Below, one piece after another: positions 10,131 to 21,730 of a stretch of 64,000 nt of DNA (position 1 is its first letter; each line of letters starts with the position of its first letter). The stretch comes from Pseudevernia furfuracea (taxonomy: Eukaryota; Ascomycota; Lecanoromycetes; Lecanorales; Parmeliaceae), in the NCBI GenBank assembly GCA_022315425.1, contig JAIUPT010000020.1, positions 1-64,000 on the forward strand, in the 5' to 3' direction. The notes beneath the pieces were generated by a model. That model searched no databases, was not told where the DNA came from, and saw only the letters and a program-made list of their open reading frames with translations. The position numbers and the translations under genes are program-made.

Positions 10131-11614
10131 ATGTCTACGACCGTAGCTGACGAGCCAGCGGACATACCGCCTTCAGGACAGAAGCCAAATTTCCATATCT
10201 CCAATCCTATCTATCCCTTCATTCTCATGTCAGTCGTGCTCTGCAGTATCCTGACAACTGTCTTTACCGCTGCTCGCTTAGCGACAAAACATCTAATCTC
10301 GAAGCTTGATCTCGAAGATTGTGAGTGCTGGTGAAAGTCCTCTAGTCTCGCTACGTTATTAAGATGTAGTTTCGTCTAGATCTTCTGATATTAGCATGGG
10401 TGAGTATATGCCAACCCTCGGCGCTGCGCATCAAAGTCAAATAGACTTGCCTAAAACCCAGCAGATAGCTAGTATAGCCTTCGACTACACTCTTCTCGCA
10501 TCAAGCAAGGCGGGACTAGGTCAACATCTATGGAATATTAGCCTCATCGCGTATCCCAAAGTAGCGCAGGTAAGCCACTTACATCTATTCCCACACGATA
10601 CACAGATGATAATTACACCTGACACACGCAGTTTAGCTGGGCCTTAGAAATCCTCTACATCCCCACAATCTGGCTTGCCAAAGCAGCCCTCCTCTTTCAA
10701 CTTATTCACATCTTCGCACCCATGAAGATTGGTCCCGTATACTGGGCCTGTCACGCACTGCTCTGGGGAAACCTCGCCTTCTACATAGCCGTGCTATTTA
10801 CCGTAATCTTCGAATGTCACCCCATCTCCGAAGTCTGGAACTTGTTCTACGGAGACCATTGCATCAACCGAAACACGATCCTGATCGCCTCAGGAGCCAT
10901 CAATATATTCTCTGATCTGTTGAATCTGCTGCTCCCCATCTGGGCGACGTGGCATTTGCAGATGGCGCCGAAGCGGAAGGCTGGGGTTATTGCTGTTTTC
11001 ACTACAGGGCTGCTGTGACAATTTATTTCTATCTATCCCCCTCTGATATTCGAACCCTACCCCCGTATCAGTGCGCAACGACTAATACCGAGCTCCCAAT
11101 AGTGCCGTCGTATCCAGCATCTGCCGGCTCGTATACACCACCCGTATACTATCCAGCCCAGACGCTTCCTACATAATTGCTCAAACCGGATTATGGGGGT
11201 GAGTTTTCCCATCTCAAAACATCACTTTTTCCCTCTCACCTTTCACTAAACCTCACTAGCCTCGCAGAAATCTCAACCATAATTCTCTGCACCTGCTTCC
11301 CCATGATGCCCCGCCTCGTCAACCTCCTCCGCGGTCGCTACTTCAGTTCCACCCCTTCCGTATCTGCCTCCCGACGAAGACATCCATGGCGAAAGCCCGT
11401 AAACGCAAGCACTAGCGGTGGGACATCGAGTGATGCGTATGGAGTCAGCTCGCACGAGGAAGGTGCGGTTAGCTTGAACAGTCCGTATGAGCGTTTGAGA
11501 GAAGAGTGGGATACTATAAGTGGAAGGGGACAGGAACAAGGAATACAGAGGACAGTTAATATCGAATTATCAACAAGAGAAGAGGGTGTTACTACGGATC
11601 GTGTTGGTTATTAA
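10131..11614 (+). CDS. Seven-TM fungal rhodopsin-domain (PTH11/SAT5-like) protein, gene 1
   Basis: Predicted exons are 10131-10320, 10380-10399, 10465-10569, 10632-11014, 11103-11198 and 11260-11614, giving 382 aa. All joins keep frame and restore family motifs: LEDYLLILAW across the 20-nt microexon, GLGQHLWNI, YIPTIWLAKAALLFQL, CHPISEVWN...CINRN, SSICRLVYTTRI and LWGLAEISTIIL. The first membrane segment is at about residues 29-50 and about seven are expected. The ~115-residue tail after them is hydrophilic and Ser/Arg-rich. Proteins of this family are plasma-membrane proteins; some act as PTH11-like receptors but most have no known ligand. The intron before exon 5 has a good branch site (GACTAAT). 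A paralogue with the same exon plan lies at 57679-59539. Confidence 0.85.
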
Positions 11615-13446
11615 GAACTAGGTAGGGGGAGAATATTGTAGATAGGCTATGTCAATATATTAGGGCTAGGGCTATCCGACGAAGTCTTTATCGCATACAG
11701 AGAAATACATGCAGGTGAGCATGCTCCAGAATATATACGCCAAGTTCAGAGAGATTTCCTGAAGTCTTATTGTAGCCACGTGGCGTTTAAGAAAAGTCCT
11801 TTTCTTCTAGACGTCTTAAATCCCCTTGAGGGATATTTCCACTTACTTGAGCAAGTTGTTTCATCATGACTAGGCGGTAGGACGATACGAGAATGAATTC
11901 ATTGGGCTCCAGAAAGTTTTGTTTTTTTAGACGGAGATGGAGCGCAGAAACTCGAGGGAATACTGCTGACCCAAATCTAATGCTGTCACTAGGTAGACAT
12001 TCAGCATCGCCCGAAGTTTAGCTCCGAAAAAGATGGACGGACGAGTGGGCCGCAGCTTGACTCGGGACAGCTCACTCTCTGATTGATTCTCTTGCTATTA
12101 GATATTAGATCATTCAAGTAGCTACACACAAACAACCCAGATAAGTGCTGTTTCTCGCTCTGATGTCAAAACCCTGAAGTCTTCGCAAGGCCGTCACTTT
12201 GGACACTAAAACTTTACAAGAAGAAATTTAGTTATGAAGCCTTCGATCATGAATGAGTAGCAAGTGCGATGCTGAAAAAATGATCGTGATCTCGCTCGTC
12301 ATTGAGTTATAATGCTTTTCAACAAGGGGTTTTGGGACTTTGGTACCGCGGCCTTTAGCCCATAAACTAAGACGTCGTCAAAACATAGGATAGTACTGAG
12401 AGCAAGTAGTTGAGCACACGTCCTACACCGCAGCGACAGCAAAAATCTTCATCTAGTCATCGGTAACAGCAATGACGTAGAGTTAGTATACACCTATGCG
12501 GTGATGATGTGTGAGAAATGTGTGGACAGGAAACGAGTCAGGATGATAGCGGGGAGAGTGACTGTCCAGCGTAGGTAATGGACTTATTCTCTCGACTATC
12601 GAACGGCTGAGTTTTTGCAATGTAGCTATGGCTGTGCGACAGATGGTAGTGACGTGCATAAAGCCTTCGAAGGAAGCCTCATAGCATTCATGCATGGTAT
12701 ACGCTGTTCAGATTGCACAATGCATCCTTATAGGGAACGAAATTTAATTTCCTGGGGCGTGTGATGTATCAAACCGAGAAGATTACAACAGGAATAAATG
12801 TCGATGAAAGCCAGAAAATGTATGGCCCGAGCAAAGAACCGTGCTTACCAACTCTATGCAAAGACGCCCACACCCCGAGTCGAAGATTTCCGAGGCCTCT
12901 GCAGCTTACTCCAATAATATGAGAGGGACATGCCAAGGATGATAAGTGTCAACCGTCGGCGTACCCGCATTCTGGTCCTCTAAGCGGGCCATTACTACTG
13001 GCTCTGAAGACGATATCGATGTGTCCCATTACGCATTGCTGCGGTCAACAGCTGGGAACCAGACAAATTGTATTTTTTTATCGAGATCTTTCATTGATCG
13101 GAAAATACAAAGACTTTAATCCATCAGCCTCGAATAGATCCGTCAAGAGGAAATAGCAGAGTGGGCCGGGCTGACGTTGCCACGAACGGATTTTTGGTTG
13201 GACACCCGCAATACCCTTCATCGACGTAGAAAGAAGACGACATCAAGTTTTTAGTTGCTCCCAATGTTCTATGCACGTCACATTTCGGCAGATGTCATGG
13301 AAAGTCCGGTGCCCAGAACTTGGGGATAGCGCACCCGGAAGCTTGCACTACGTGTGTGTAGACCATACTGAGGCTGTCTAGCCAAGTGCAGGTCATACCA
13401 CCCACCTGCAGTTGTAGAGGATCTATGCATGTCCTGACTCTCCCTT
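11615..13446. other. Intergenic, nothing recognised (1.8 kb)
   Basis: No frame above 70 codons and no repeat or RNA gene that I can support. It separates the 3' ends of the rhodopsin-domain gene and the convergent permease gene. Confidence 0.6.
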
Positions 13447-15293
13447 CTATCTTCCGAGTTTTCTCAACTCCCAATACCTGAGTGGCGGAAAAGTAAGAAG
13501 GGCGAAACCCATGCCCAGCCAGATCCCAATATCAGCCCCGATACCGCCTACTAGCTTCGCCACAGGACCGATGTACCAAACCTGATACATACCAACGATA
13601 GCACCTGCCCATCCAATCAAAAAAGCCGCCAAGGCCGCAGCACCAACGGGAAGATGTTTCTTGTCTTCCCAAGCCGACCAATCGAAGCCCCGGTTTCGGC
13701 GGAAAATTAGGTGCTCCTCCAGCACTATGGAGACGAAGACCGCGATCCAATACCCCATGAGTGCAAGAAAATTTTGAAAGATGACGAACAGATGGTCGCG
13801 ACCTGCAACGGCGCAGATGAAGTAGACGAGCACGATAACACAGACCCAAAGATAGCGTGGCACCATTTTTCCGTAGCGACCCAAGACTTGGCAGCCGAGC
13901 GCTGCTGCATACGTGCTTGGTACGTTGTTTGCTATCGCACCCAAAGCAACGACTACACCGCAAAACTTGCCGAAGCCTCCCACGGCGCTATAACCTTCCA
14001 GTATCAGGGCTCCCGAAGAGATTTCGTAGGCAGTAGACCAGGAAGGTGTCAGGGCGACACCGGACGCTAGTCCAATTCCAATGATATACTCGAAGGTGAC
14101 CGAGGTCCATAAGCCAGTCAAAGTCATAAGGAAAGCCAGGCGTTTGGAAGTGTTCTCTGGATACTACATTAGTCTGATCATTAGCGAATGCGATCAAATA
14201 ATGGTATCAGACTCTTTGATGGTGAACAGGTCGCCCAGGGATATCTTTTTCAGGATGGAGGGCTTTTGAGATAGACTGACATAAACATAGAAATCGCTCC
14301 CCGCAGCAGCCCAGGTGACTGGAGCTGAGAGACTGAGAGAGAAGAATGATAGACGACCAGCATTTACAGCAGCGTTTCCCCCAGTAGACTGTGAGGATGT
14401 GTCGAAGTCTTTACCAGCGACACCTACCAACACGAGAAGGACGATCACTTGCGGAATCCATGAATATCTGCTTTCTGTTAGCGTTGAGCAATTCGACAAC
14501 GGAAGGGTAAAGGTAAACATAACTTTCATATGTCTGAAACGCAGCCATTCCAAAGACTGAAACGATCCAGCTGATGAGTGCAGTGATGATTATTCCGACA
14601 GCAATACTCAGACTGCCTCCGCTGACAGCTGACAGAATCTGCCCTGCGATAATACAGCTGATGGCGCTGTAGCCCACCATGATTATCATGTTGAGGAAAC
14701 AGATTAGCTTCGCAGGCCAATAGCCCATAAAGTAGCGTGCAACAATCTAGATTGTGGAGCTGGTTATCAATATATCCCCAGCATCTTCATAATCTTAATC
14801 TGATGCGTACAGCTCCGGAGGATGAGAAGGTCCTAAATAAGGGACAATAGCATACCATGGTACGGTTTCCACTTTGCGCACCCCATATACTCATGTAGGC
14901 TGTCGCGGCTGAGCCCAGCAAGGAGCCGAACGTCGCCATCATTACACTGTCGATGAAGCCCAAATGACACACCAATGGCCCAAGCAGACCTACAGCAAGA
15001 TTATTTGCTGTAACGTTTGCGCTGAACCAAATGGTTGCCATTTGCACATAGCCCAGGATGGAACCTTGATGGCGCTCCTCTTGAGGCACTCGCACGATAC
15101 CGCGAGCCTCGAGACCGGCCAGATTCTCGATCTTTTGGTTCCATTGTGCAATCGTACGGGGCACAGGCTCAGAAGAGACGACCAACGATTCTGAAGAGGG
15201 GGCGCGCTTCTCGGGTACATTGCTCGTTGAAAAGATAACAGTACCTTGAGCGGACTTCTCCAGATCAATGGGTAGCGTGGGGGCCTGGTCCAT
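13447..15293 (-). CDS. Purine-cytosine permease (Fcy2-like, NCS1 family)
   Basis: Predicted exons on the minus strand are 15293-14856, 14746-14524, 14474-14281 and 14163-13447, giving 523 aa, a normal length for the family. The start at MDQAPTLPIDLEK was chosen over an upstream ATG because it begins the usual hydrophilic N-terminus. Recognisable stretches are GSILGYVQMATIWFSANVTA, GAQSGNRTM-IVARYFMGYWPAKL across intron 1, NMIIMVGYSAISCIIAGQ and YPENTSKRLAFLMTLTGLW after intron 3. About twelve membrane segments are expected. The family imports cytosine, adenine, guanine or hypoxanthine by proton symport at the plasma membrane. The second intron (49 nt) has the least certain 3' site. The gene looks intact. 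Confidence 0.88.
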
Positions 15294-15892
15294 AGCAAAG
15301 TTAGAGAGGACGCTAAGTATTGGTAACTGCAAGATGTCAATATTCAGGTATGTAATGTGTAGAATGCTTGAATTATTCTACCTTAGAATCTCCTGGGGGA
15401 CGTCTTTGACCCCATAGAAATTTGGTGATATAGCCGACATGCGCAGAGGTCATAGCTGAGAATGACACAAGATGCGAGGAGAGACGAAGTTGTTGAAGGG
15501 CGACAAGGGTCGACGAGATCGAGGACCACCCTCCATCGGATTGACTAGTTCATAATCTAGCCTCGACTACTGCAGACTCGGACTATACATCTGCACCTCG
15601 CACATAAGAAACCAATCATGACCGATGTACCGCGTAATATAATAACGCATTCTGCCACGGTATAGACCCTGAAGTGCATTCATTCTTAACAAGGCTTTAT
15701 GAGGGTATTCTTTTACCATCAAGCCTTAGGGTTAAAGGCGTAAACTTTAGGCGAATATGAAGTACCTATGATCGTTTCGATCTGTGCAGGTAGGTAAGGA
15801 GGGATTTATGGGAACGCGGAGCAAGGGTATTTGATGACATGTTGAGTCACCGGATCATTGTTCTTCCGCCCCGCACATCTCACCATTGCTTT
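15294..15892. promoter_or_regulatory. Upstream region of the permease gene
   Basis: Non-coding. It should hold the permease promoter on the minus strand. No specific binding site is claimed. Confidence 0.4.
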
Positions 15893-16140
15893 TAGTCAGC
15901 AGTCCAGCATCACTATTCTAGTCATCATTCTAGCCAGCAGTGCTTTCAGCAGTGGTCTCAGCAGTGGCAGTGGCAGTGGCAGTGACAGTGATCTCAGCAG
16001 TGGTCTCAGCATCACTATTCTAGTCATTATTCTAGTCAGCAGTGGTCTCAGCAGTGGTAGTGACAGTGACAGTGACAGTAATAGTGATCTTAATATCACT
16101 ATTCTAGTCATCATTCTAGTCAGCAGTGCTTTCCGCAGTG
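15893..16140. repeat. Minisatellite array D, related to A-C in opposite orientation
   Basis: Plus-strand units read CAGCAGTGGTCTCAGCAGTGG and CATCACTATTCTAGTCAT. Their reverse complements match the CTGAGACCACTGCTGAG and ACTAGAATAGTGATG motifs of the arrays at 0.7-8.9 kb. A CAGTGA run lies in the middle (15970-15990 and 16060-16080). Confidence 0.7.
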
Positions 16141-16172
16141 TTTCAGCAGAATCCTTATCTTATCCGCCACAT

Positions 16173-16330
16173 CCCATGGGATATCTCAGGTTTATACCGT
16201 CCCATGGGATATCCCATTCAAACACCGTCCCATACCTTTATAAAGGTATGGTATTTGACCCCCCTCGATCCCATGCCATACCATGGTATGGGACCAGTTG
16301 GGATGGGATATCCCGTGGGATATACCATAT
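16173..16330. repeat. Cluster of perfect palindromes with a 28-bp tandem repeat
   Basis: Two tandem 28-bp units begin with CCCATGGGATATC (16173 and 16201). A perfect 22-bp palindrome follows at 16230-16251 (half-site CCATACCTTTA). A perfect 16-bp palindrome CCATACCATGGTATGG lies at 16276-16291. GGGATATCCC occurs twice, near 16207 and 16304. No coding frame is convincing. Confidence 0.75.
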
Positions 16331-16825
16331 CTTTCCGGCCAGTACGCGGCATAGGTGAAACATATCGGCTTCTTTCGAGTCTGATAAAAGGGCATAGATT
16401 CAAATTGAGCTCAGGTCGAGAACATCTTCAAATCAGTTCTAAGCGCATCGTCTAGGCAACGCTCGGGGTGGGGCGATATCCGACGGTTGAACCCTTGTCT
16501 TAGCATATACGGGACTTTACGTGTCAACCTCCGTACAGGTAGGTACCTTGAAAGTACCTAACCGTACTCTATGACTAAGCACACTAACCTAGCGCGGTCC
16601 GTGGGATGCCGAGCGTTCTTCCGAGCATCGCCGACAAAGTTCTTAGGACCAGCAAACCAAAGGGAGAGAGAGGGTTTTGGACAACTCCTCATCTTTAAGT
16701 AACTGTATGTTGCCAATGACCTGCCACATATTTCGTCCAGTCACTAATCGCCAATTGAGATCCGATGAAACGACCATTTGCTAACAGAGTAAAATCGTGA
16801 CCGTCAGGACCATTTGCCACCCACA
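16331..16825. promoter_or_regulatory. Upstream region of the MFS exporter gene
   Basis: Non-coding, ordinary composition. An ACTTTACGTGTCAACC stretch and a duplicated GGTAGGTACC-like motif lie near 16530-16560. No element is assigned a function. Confidence 0.4.
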
Positions 16826-18421
16826 ATGACCGATGAAGAAACCGGATCCACCCTTTATGATCAAGGTAATGAACCTCAACAGGATGCGGTCCATGATGAC
16901 TCCAATGGCTCAAATGGAGACAGAGAGGGTGTTGACCTCTCAAAGACCGACACCACAAACTCCATCGCCTCAACGTTGCCCTTATGGAAAGAAGTTCTCT
17001 TCGTCGGCTTAATTAGCAGCGCACAGTTCACCACGCAAGTAGGTCTGGGACAATGTCTGGCCATTCTTCACGTCATCGGGGACAGCTACGGCATTTCCAA
17101 TCCGGGCGAGCTTAGTTGGCTCATCGCGGCCTACAGTCTGACGATTGGCACCTTCATCCTTGTGGCGGGTCGCCTAGGCGATGTGTACGGGTACAAAAGG
17201 ATGCTGATTATCGGCTTCTCCTGGTTCTCGGTATGGAGCATGATTGCTGGTCTAGCCGTGTACTCGAACCACGTCCTCTTCACCTTCGCGCGCGTCTTCC
17301 AAGGTGTCGGACCAGCTATATGCCTACCGAATGCACTTGCCATCCTCGGTGCCACCTACGCTCCGGGTCCGAGAAAAGCCATGGTCTTCGCAATCTTCGG
17401 AGCCACTGCCCCAGGCGGCGCCATCGTTGGCGGCGTTTTCGCCGGTCTCTTCAAACTCGCCTGGTGGCCGTGGACTTTCTGGTCTTTTGCCATCGCTCTA
17501 GCCTGCATAGCGGGCGTTGGATCCTACGTCATACCCGAACCGCCAAAAAGGATTGGGAAAGCCATGACATTACGCGAAAAGATAGCAGAGCTTGACATCC
17601 TCGGTGGCCTTACCGGTGTCACGGCTTTGGTATTGATAAACTTCGCCTGGAACCAGTCCGGTGTGGTGACATGGGCCAAAGCATACGTCTACGTATGCTT
17701 AATTCTCGGAACACTATTCACCGCTGCGTTCTTCTTCATCGAACTTCGAGTCGCAACATCGCCACTGATACCTTTCGACGCATTGTCAACGGACGTCGCA
17801 TTCGTTCTGGCCTGCGTAGCTTGTGGTTGGAGTTGCTTCGGTATCTGGGTGTATTATTTATGGCAATTTTACGAGCAGATAAGAGGAGCCTCTCCGCTCC
17901 ATGCCGCGGCCTGGTCTGCTCCTATTGCGATCTCCGGTGCCATTGCCTCGATAACGACCGGATTTCTGCTTGGCCGTCTGAGGCCTGCCTGGGTGATGAC
18001 GATCGCACTCACCGCTTTCACTGTCGGAACAATTTTAATTGCCACTACACCAGTCCACCAGAGCTACTGGGCGCAGTCGTTCGTCTGCATGATTGTGATT
18101 CCCTGGGGCATGGACATGAGTTTCCCTGCCGCCACGCTTATCCTATCCAACGCCGTCGCAAAGAAACATCAAGGTATTGCCGCAAGTCTAGTCAACACAA
18201 TTGTCAACTACAGCATTTCACTAGCGCTTGGTTTTGCCGGCACGGTTGAAAGTCATGTCAACCACGGTGGCACCACTCCCAAGGATGTCTTGCTGGGATT
18301 TCGTGGAGCTTGGTATTTTGCTATCGGAGTCTCGGGCTTCGGTCTCCTTTTGAGTCTCGTTTTCCTAGCCAAGGGATATTGGAAGGATCGAGATGATACG
18401 CCGGACAGCCCTCGAGGCTGA
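16826..18421 (+). CDS. MFS exporter, DHA2 family (Atr1-like, 14 TM)
   Basis: Single-exon gene of 531 aa. The ATG at 16826 is the first in frame. About 50 hydrophilic residues precede the first membrane segment. The DHA2 loop motif GRLGDVYGYKR is at residues 115-125, preceded by LSWLIAAYSLTIGTFIL. Later family features are GPAICLPNALAILG, SFPAATLILSNAVAKKHQGIAASLVNT and the fourteen-segment spacing. Characterised relatives include yeast Atr1 and its borate-efflux homologues and many fungal drug or metabolite exporters at the plasma membrane. They use proton antiport. The substrate here is unknown. The gene is undamaged and much more GC-rich than the flanking repeats. Confidence 0.9.
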   Translation: MTDEETGSTLYDQGNEPQQDAVHDDSNGSNGDREGVDLSKTDTTNSIASTLPLWKEVLFVGLISSAQFTTQVGLGQCLAILHVIGDSYGISNPGELSWLIAAYSLTIGTFILVAGRLGDVYGYKRMLIIGFSWFSVWSMIAGLAVYSNHVLFTFARVFQGVGPAICLPNALAILGATYAPGPRKAMVFAIFGATAPGGAIVGGVFAGLFKLAWWPWTFWSFAIALACIAGVGSYVIPEPPKRIGKAMTLREKIAELDILGGLTGVTALVLINFAWNQSGVVTWAKAYVYVCLILGTLFTAAFFFIELRVATSPLIPFDALSTDVAFVLACVACGWSCFGIWVYYLWQFYEQIRGASPLHAAAWSAPIAISGAIASITTGFLLGRLRPAWVMTIALTAFTVGTILIATTPVHQSYWAQSFVCMIVIPWGMDMSFPAATLILSNAVAKKHQGIAASLVNTIVNYSISLALGFAGTVESHVNHGGTTPKDVLLGFRGAWYFAIGVSGFGLLLSLVFLAKGYWKDRDDTPDSPRG

Positions 18422-19160
18422 GAGCAGTATTTCCTGACTACAGTTATCATATCGTCCTTGTTTTATCGTGTTCCAATCTATTTTTTGGGCCCTAATTTAT
18501 AGAATCTAGATCTTAGGTCTTAGGCGATTGGCAAGGGGCGGGTCGCACTACTAGTCTAGCTAGCATAGCAACTTTTTAATCTTTGGCAAGGCTCATTATT
18601 GAGGATTCAACCAACGGCTCAAACCAAACCACTATGAAAGCCAAATGGCGAGTATGGCAGCCTTTCAGCATTCAACATCTCTTCGGCTAAAGGGGCGTCA
18701 CAGCCTCAAATCCATGATCCATGGTGAGATCAAGAACTCAAATTCACAGCCCAAGCACAGATAGATGAACCATCCAGTCAAAGACTGCTTGAGAAGTAGC
18801 TTACAGTCATTGTCGAAGTAGTACCAGTATTCGTTATACGTCTTTAATCCTACGCCACCTGTACCATCTCCATGATCACCTCCAGTATCTTAAGCCGCAT
18901 CATGACTATACAGTCTAACTTCAGGAATCAGGCATACCGAGTGAAGTAGTGAGGTAAGAAGAAGTACCCCCTCTACATACTCCTAATACCCCTCGACTAG
19001 CCCTTGCATTCACGCCTGCGATTACATATCATTTTCGATGTGATGATAAGGACATCGTATGTTCATGAACCATGTTATTATCTACTTTCACTTGATTTTG
19101 CTGAGTCGCATATCGGATGATCGCAGACCAGTCGAGGCAGGTGCGTAGCTTGCTGTTAGT
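18422..19160. other. Intergenic, nothing recognised
   Basis: No credible frame, repeat or RNA gene. Confidence 0.55.
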
Positions 19161-19580
19161 GTTCTCCAATCTTCACGAATGGACCGATGTGGCAACACGA
19201 GGCTATACAGAACACGTAGATAGTGATTGGGCCTTCCAACGCCAGGATTCTGAGCCAACAGAGGCCTGACCAGGCGTGTTCTCGTACCTCAGCGCCAAGA
19301 AAACTCTCATGCTTGTAGCAGTATAGACCTGGAGTGAAATAAGAAGCTACATACGTGCAGACGTTGGTGGGTGCGACGAAAAAACACCATGAGTCTGCAA
19401 GAGATAGAATCGAGTGAAGAGACAAATGCTGGTGCAAGACAGGTCTATATAAACCTCCCAAATGACACGAATCCACTGCAATTGACGTCTCTACCAGATC
19501 CATGAATAGCATCAAGATGGGCCTAGAACAATATAAGCCTGGAGGCCCGATATGCGAAATGCGATATTGAGACCCACTAA
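19161..19580. repeat. Dispersed ~0.4-kb repeat, copy 1
   Basis: Shares an ordered series of blocks with 24190-24600, and parts with 24710-24850 and 38190-38370: GAGGCTATACAGAAC, GTAGATAGTGATTGGGCC, CAACGCCAGGATTCTGAGCC, GCGTGTTCTCGTACC, AGACCTGGAGTGAA and GATATGCGA. Minus-strand reading gives a partly conserved peptide-like string around SGLCWLRILAL, but frames are broken in the other copies. The nature of the repeat (old LTR, transposon end or conserved promoter) is unresolved. Confidence 0.7.
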
Positions 19581-20242
19581 ACCGCAGTCCAGCTGGATCA
19601 ATAAATGATGCCGATGATTCAAGATGTCAAGCGCTGGCTCCTGCAAATAGGCTAGAAAGTAAGAACAGAAGGAAGCATGTGTTATGACTTGATGTGGTAG
19701 TATTAGGAGAGTGTACCGAATGCGTTCGTGGCTTAGATTCAGTGAGACGATTATGCGCTCACACAGCTTTGCCTGTACGATGTAACGGATTCTCCTCTTT
19801 CTGCTTGGCTCGACAGATAACTTGTTTCAACTGCGTTTCACGAGTGAAATTGGGTATCACTGGGTGTAAAGGGATTTCCCGCTCAGTCCGGTGTGCCTGC
19901 GAAGAATAATCTCCGAATGGTTCAGAAGCACGAGCTCCCTACCAGCGTCATCGGAAACTTCGCCCCCACAGGGCACAGGTTCTGTACCTTTCGACAAACG
20001 TGCCTCCATCACGAACAGTGCAAAGATTGATTGTTGATTGTGAAGACGGAGATGATGTAACTTGCGGCCAAAAGTGTATTGCTATTTCGTAGGAGGCTGC
20101 GAAGCCTTTTTGCCGTTGCGCTAGCTACTTCTTCCCCATACACAGTGTGTCGACCCCTTTTCTCCGCGCCGACAACGGACTTGCTCTCGGAACAGCTGAG
20201 AGTTAGATAACACGATCGAAGTCAATCATTCGACATGCGCGA
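19581..20242. other. Intergenic, nothing recognised
   Basis: No supported gene. It holds the 3' flank of the Zn2Cys6 gene. Confidence 0.5.
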
Positions 20243-21730
20243 TCAACTGCAAGACTTCTCTGCCGAAGATGATCCCTCCGCAAGCGTCTGCAATGGCCAG
20301 GTCATCAGCTCCTGCCACTCTTCCGATAGGACTGTTTGGATCGCACGAATCTCCCTCGGGCCTGTATCGCCGATGAACCAAATGTGCTTGAAATGCGCAA
20401 GAAGGCCAAAGTAGTGAGCAAGAATCACCAACGCTCGCGGTCGCTGCTCCTCAATCAAATCGATAAAGCTCCTTTTGATCAGGTACGGAAACAGCATCAA
20501 GACTCTGCACACAGTCTGTGGCTTCTCGCCACCGTCAATGACGGATTTGACGCTGCCAATGTAGCTTAAGGTAGAAGCGTACGCTTCGTCAATTTCCGCA
20601 TTCCAGGCCTCAAGCGAATGTTCAGTTCGGGTCCCATGAAGCAGGTGTTGGAGGTCCTGGCGGCGACTCTCCTGAAAGAGTCCTTCAGAGTCCTTCAGAA
20701 CCGGTGTTCTATTCACCATCCGTAAAGCTATGGAGGATTCATCCTCTCCGATGAACTTCCATGCCTCGTTGAAGACATTTCCCGCGCCCTTTGTCATCTG
20801 CAGCCATTGCATTGGAGGCGTATATGGCACTAGGGGCCGCTCCTGTAGAACCCCAAAGGCCGCAACCCGGATAAGACTGGAACTGAAACATGCGGCGTCC
20901 GCGTTCGTTTTGGTCAAGTGAGCCACGTCATTTGAGTGTTCTCGCAGAGCAATGTCCAGGTAGTTTCGGTACACATCAATAGCTTCCAAGTCCCGCGGGT
21001 TGCATTTGGCGGTATGGAGGGCAGCTATGGCACAGATAATGTTTAAGAGAGCATCGTTGTCAAATGCTAAGTTAGGGACATCGGAGATCCAAGGCTCCAT
21101 CAGACTCGCTTCGACAAATCCTGTGGCTGTCAGGCTTAAAGTCAGACTTGTTTTCGTGGTGTAGTGATGTAGCAGTCTGAGCTCCAGTAGCCGCCGCTTT
21201 TTGGATTCTGGGTAGTCGAGAGTATCTGTACTACTAACATTATTCACGGAATGATTCTCATCAACTTGGGTGGGGCTTTTCTGGGCTCCAGGTGCCGCAA
21301 TCTTGGCGGTGTGGCGGTCATAATTGCAAGACAGCTGATAGCGCTGGCAGCTTCTGCACACAGGATGGACTTCGTCGCACTATAGAGTATTTGATTATTA
21401 TCATAACACATGGCTGGTTATGGAACAAATTGCCTTGACTCGACGGGCTCTGCATCGCTGACAGCCTGTCCTAGACTTTTTGTGATGGAGTCGCGGGGCA
21501 GTTTTCAGGCTTTTGCGCTCATCCAATTCAAGTGGCGTTATGGCATTATTGCTGCCACGGGTCGACCGATGAGGCTGGAGCAACTGCACATCGGTACCGC
21601 TTGCGACTTCGGACATAAAGGCTTCTTCATGTGCAAAGTAGCTAGAAGCTGAGTGGCACTGGCACCAGTGCTTATTCTCGCTCTCGCTCTCGCTCTCGCT
21701 CTCGCTCTTGTTCCCGCAGGAATAATTCAT
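20243..21730 (-). CDS. Zn2Cys6 transcription factor (Upc2-like layout)
   Basis: Predicted exons on the minus strand are 21730-21434 and 21379-20243, giving 477 aa. The binuclear zinc cluster spans the intron: C90-X2-C93-X6-C100-X6-C107-X2-C110-X6-C117, with RTGCQRCRARRVK before and CDEVHPVCRSCQRYQLSC after the join. Correct spacing requires a GC-AG intron (AAG|GCAATT...CTATAG|TGC). A GT site seven bases earlier would remove two residues between cysteines. The region LLELRLLHHYTTKTSLTL and the following helices resemble Upc2-type C6 regulators. A (CTCGCT)n microsatellite encodes a Ser-Glu run at about residues 9-17. A later in-frame ATG at 21616 is an alternative start. Targets are unknown. 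Confidence 0.85.
21677..21710. repeat. CTCGCT hexanucleotide microsatellite inside a coding exon
   Basis: About five units. On the minus strand it encodes alternating Ser-Glu near the N-terminus of the Zn2Cys6 factor. Loss or gain of whole units keeps frame. Confidence 0.85.

Noticed and set aside
13447..21730. A secondary-metabolite gene cluster
   Set aside because: Transporters and a regulator are present but there is no backbone enzyme (polyketide synthase, peptide synthetase, terpene cyclase) or tailoring set.
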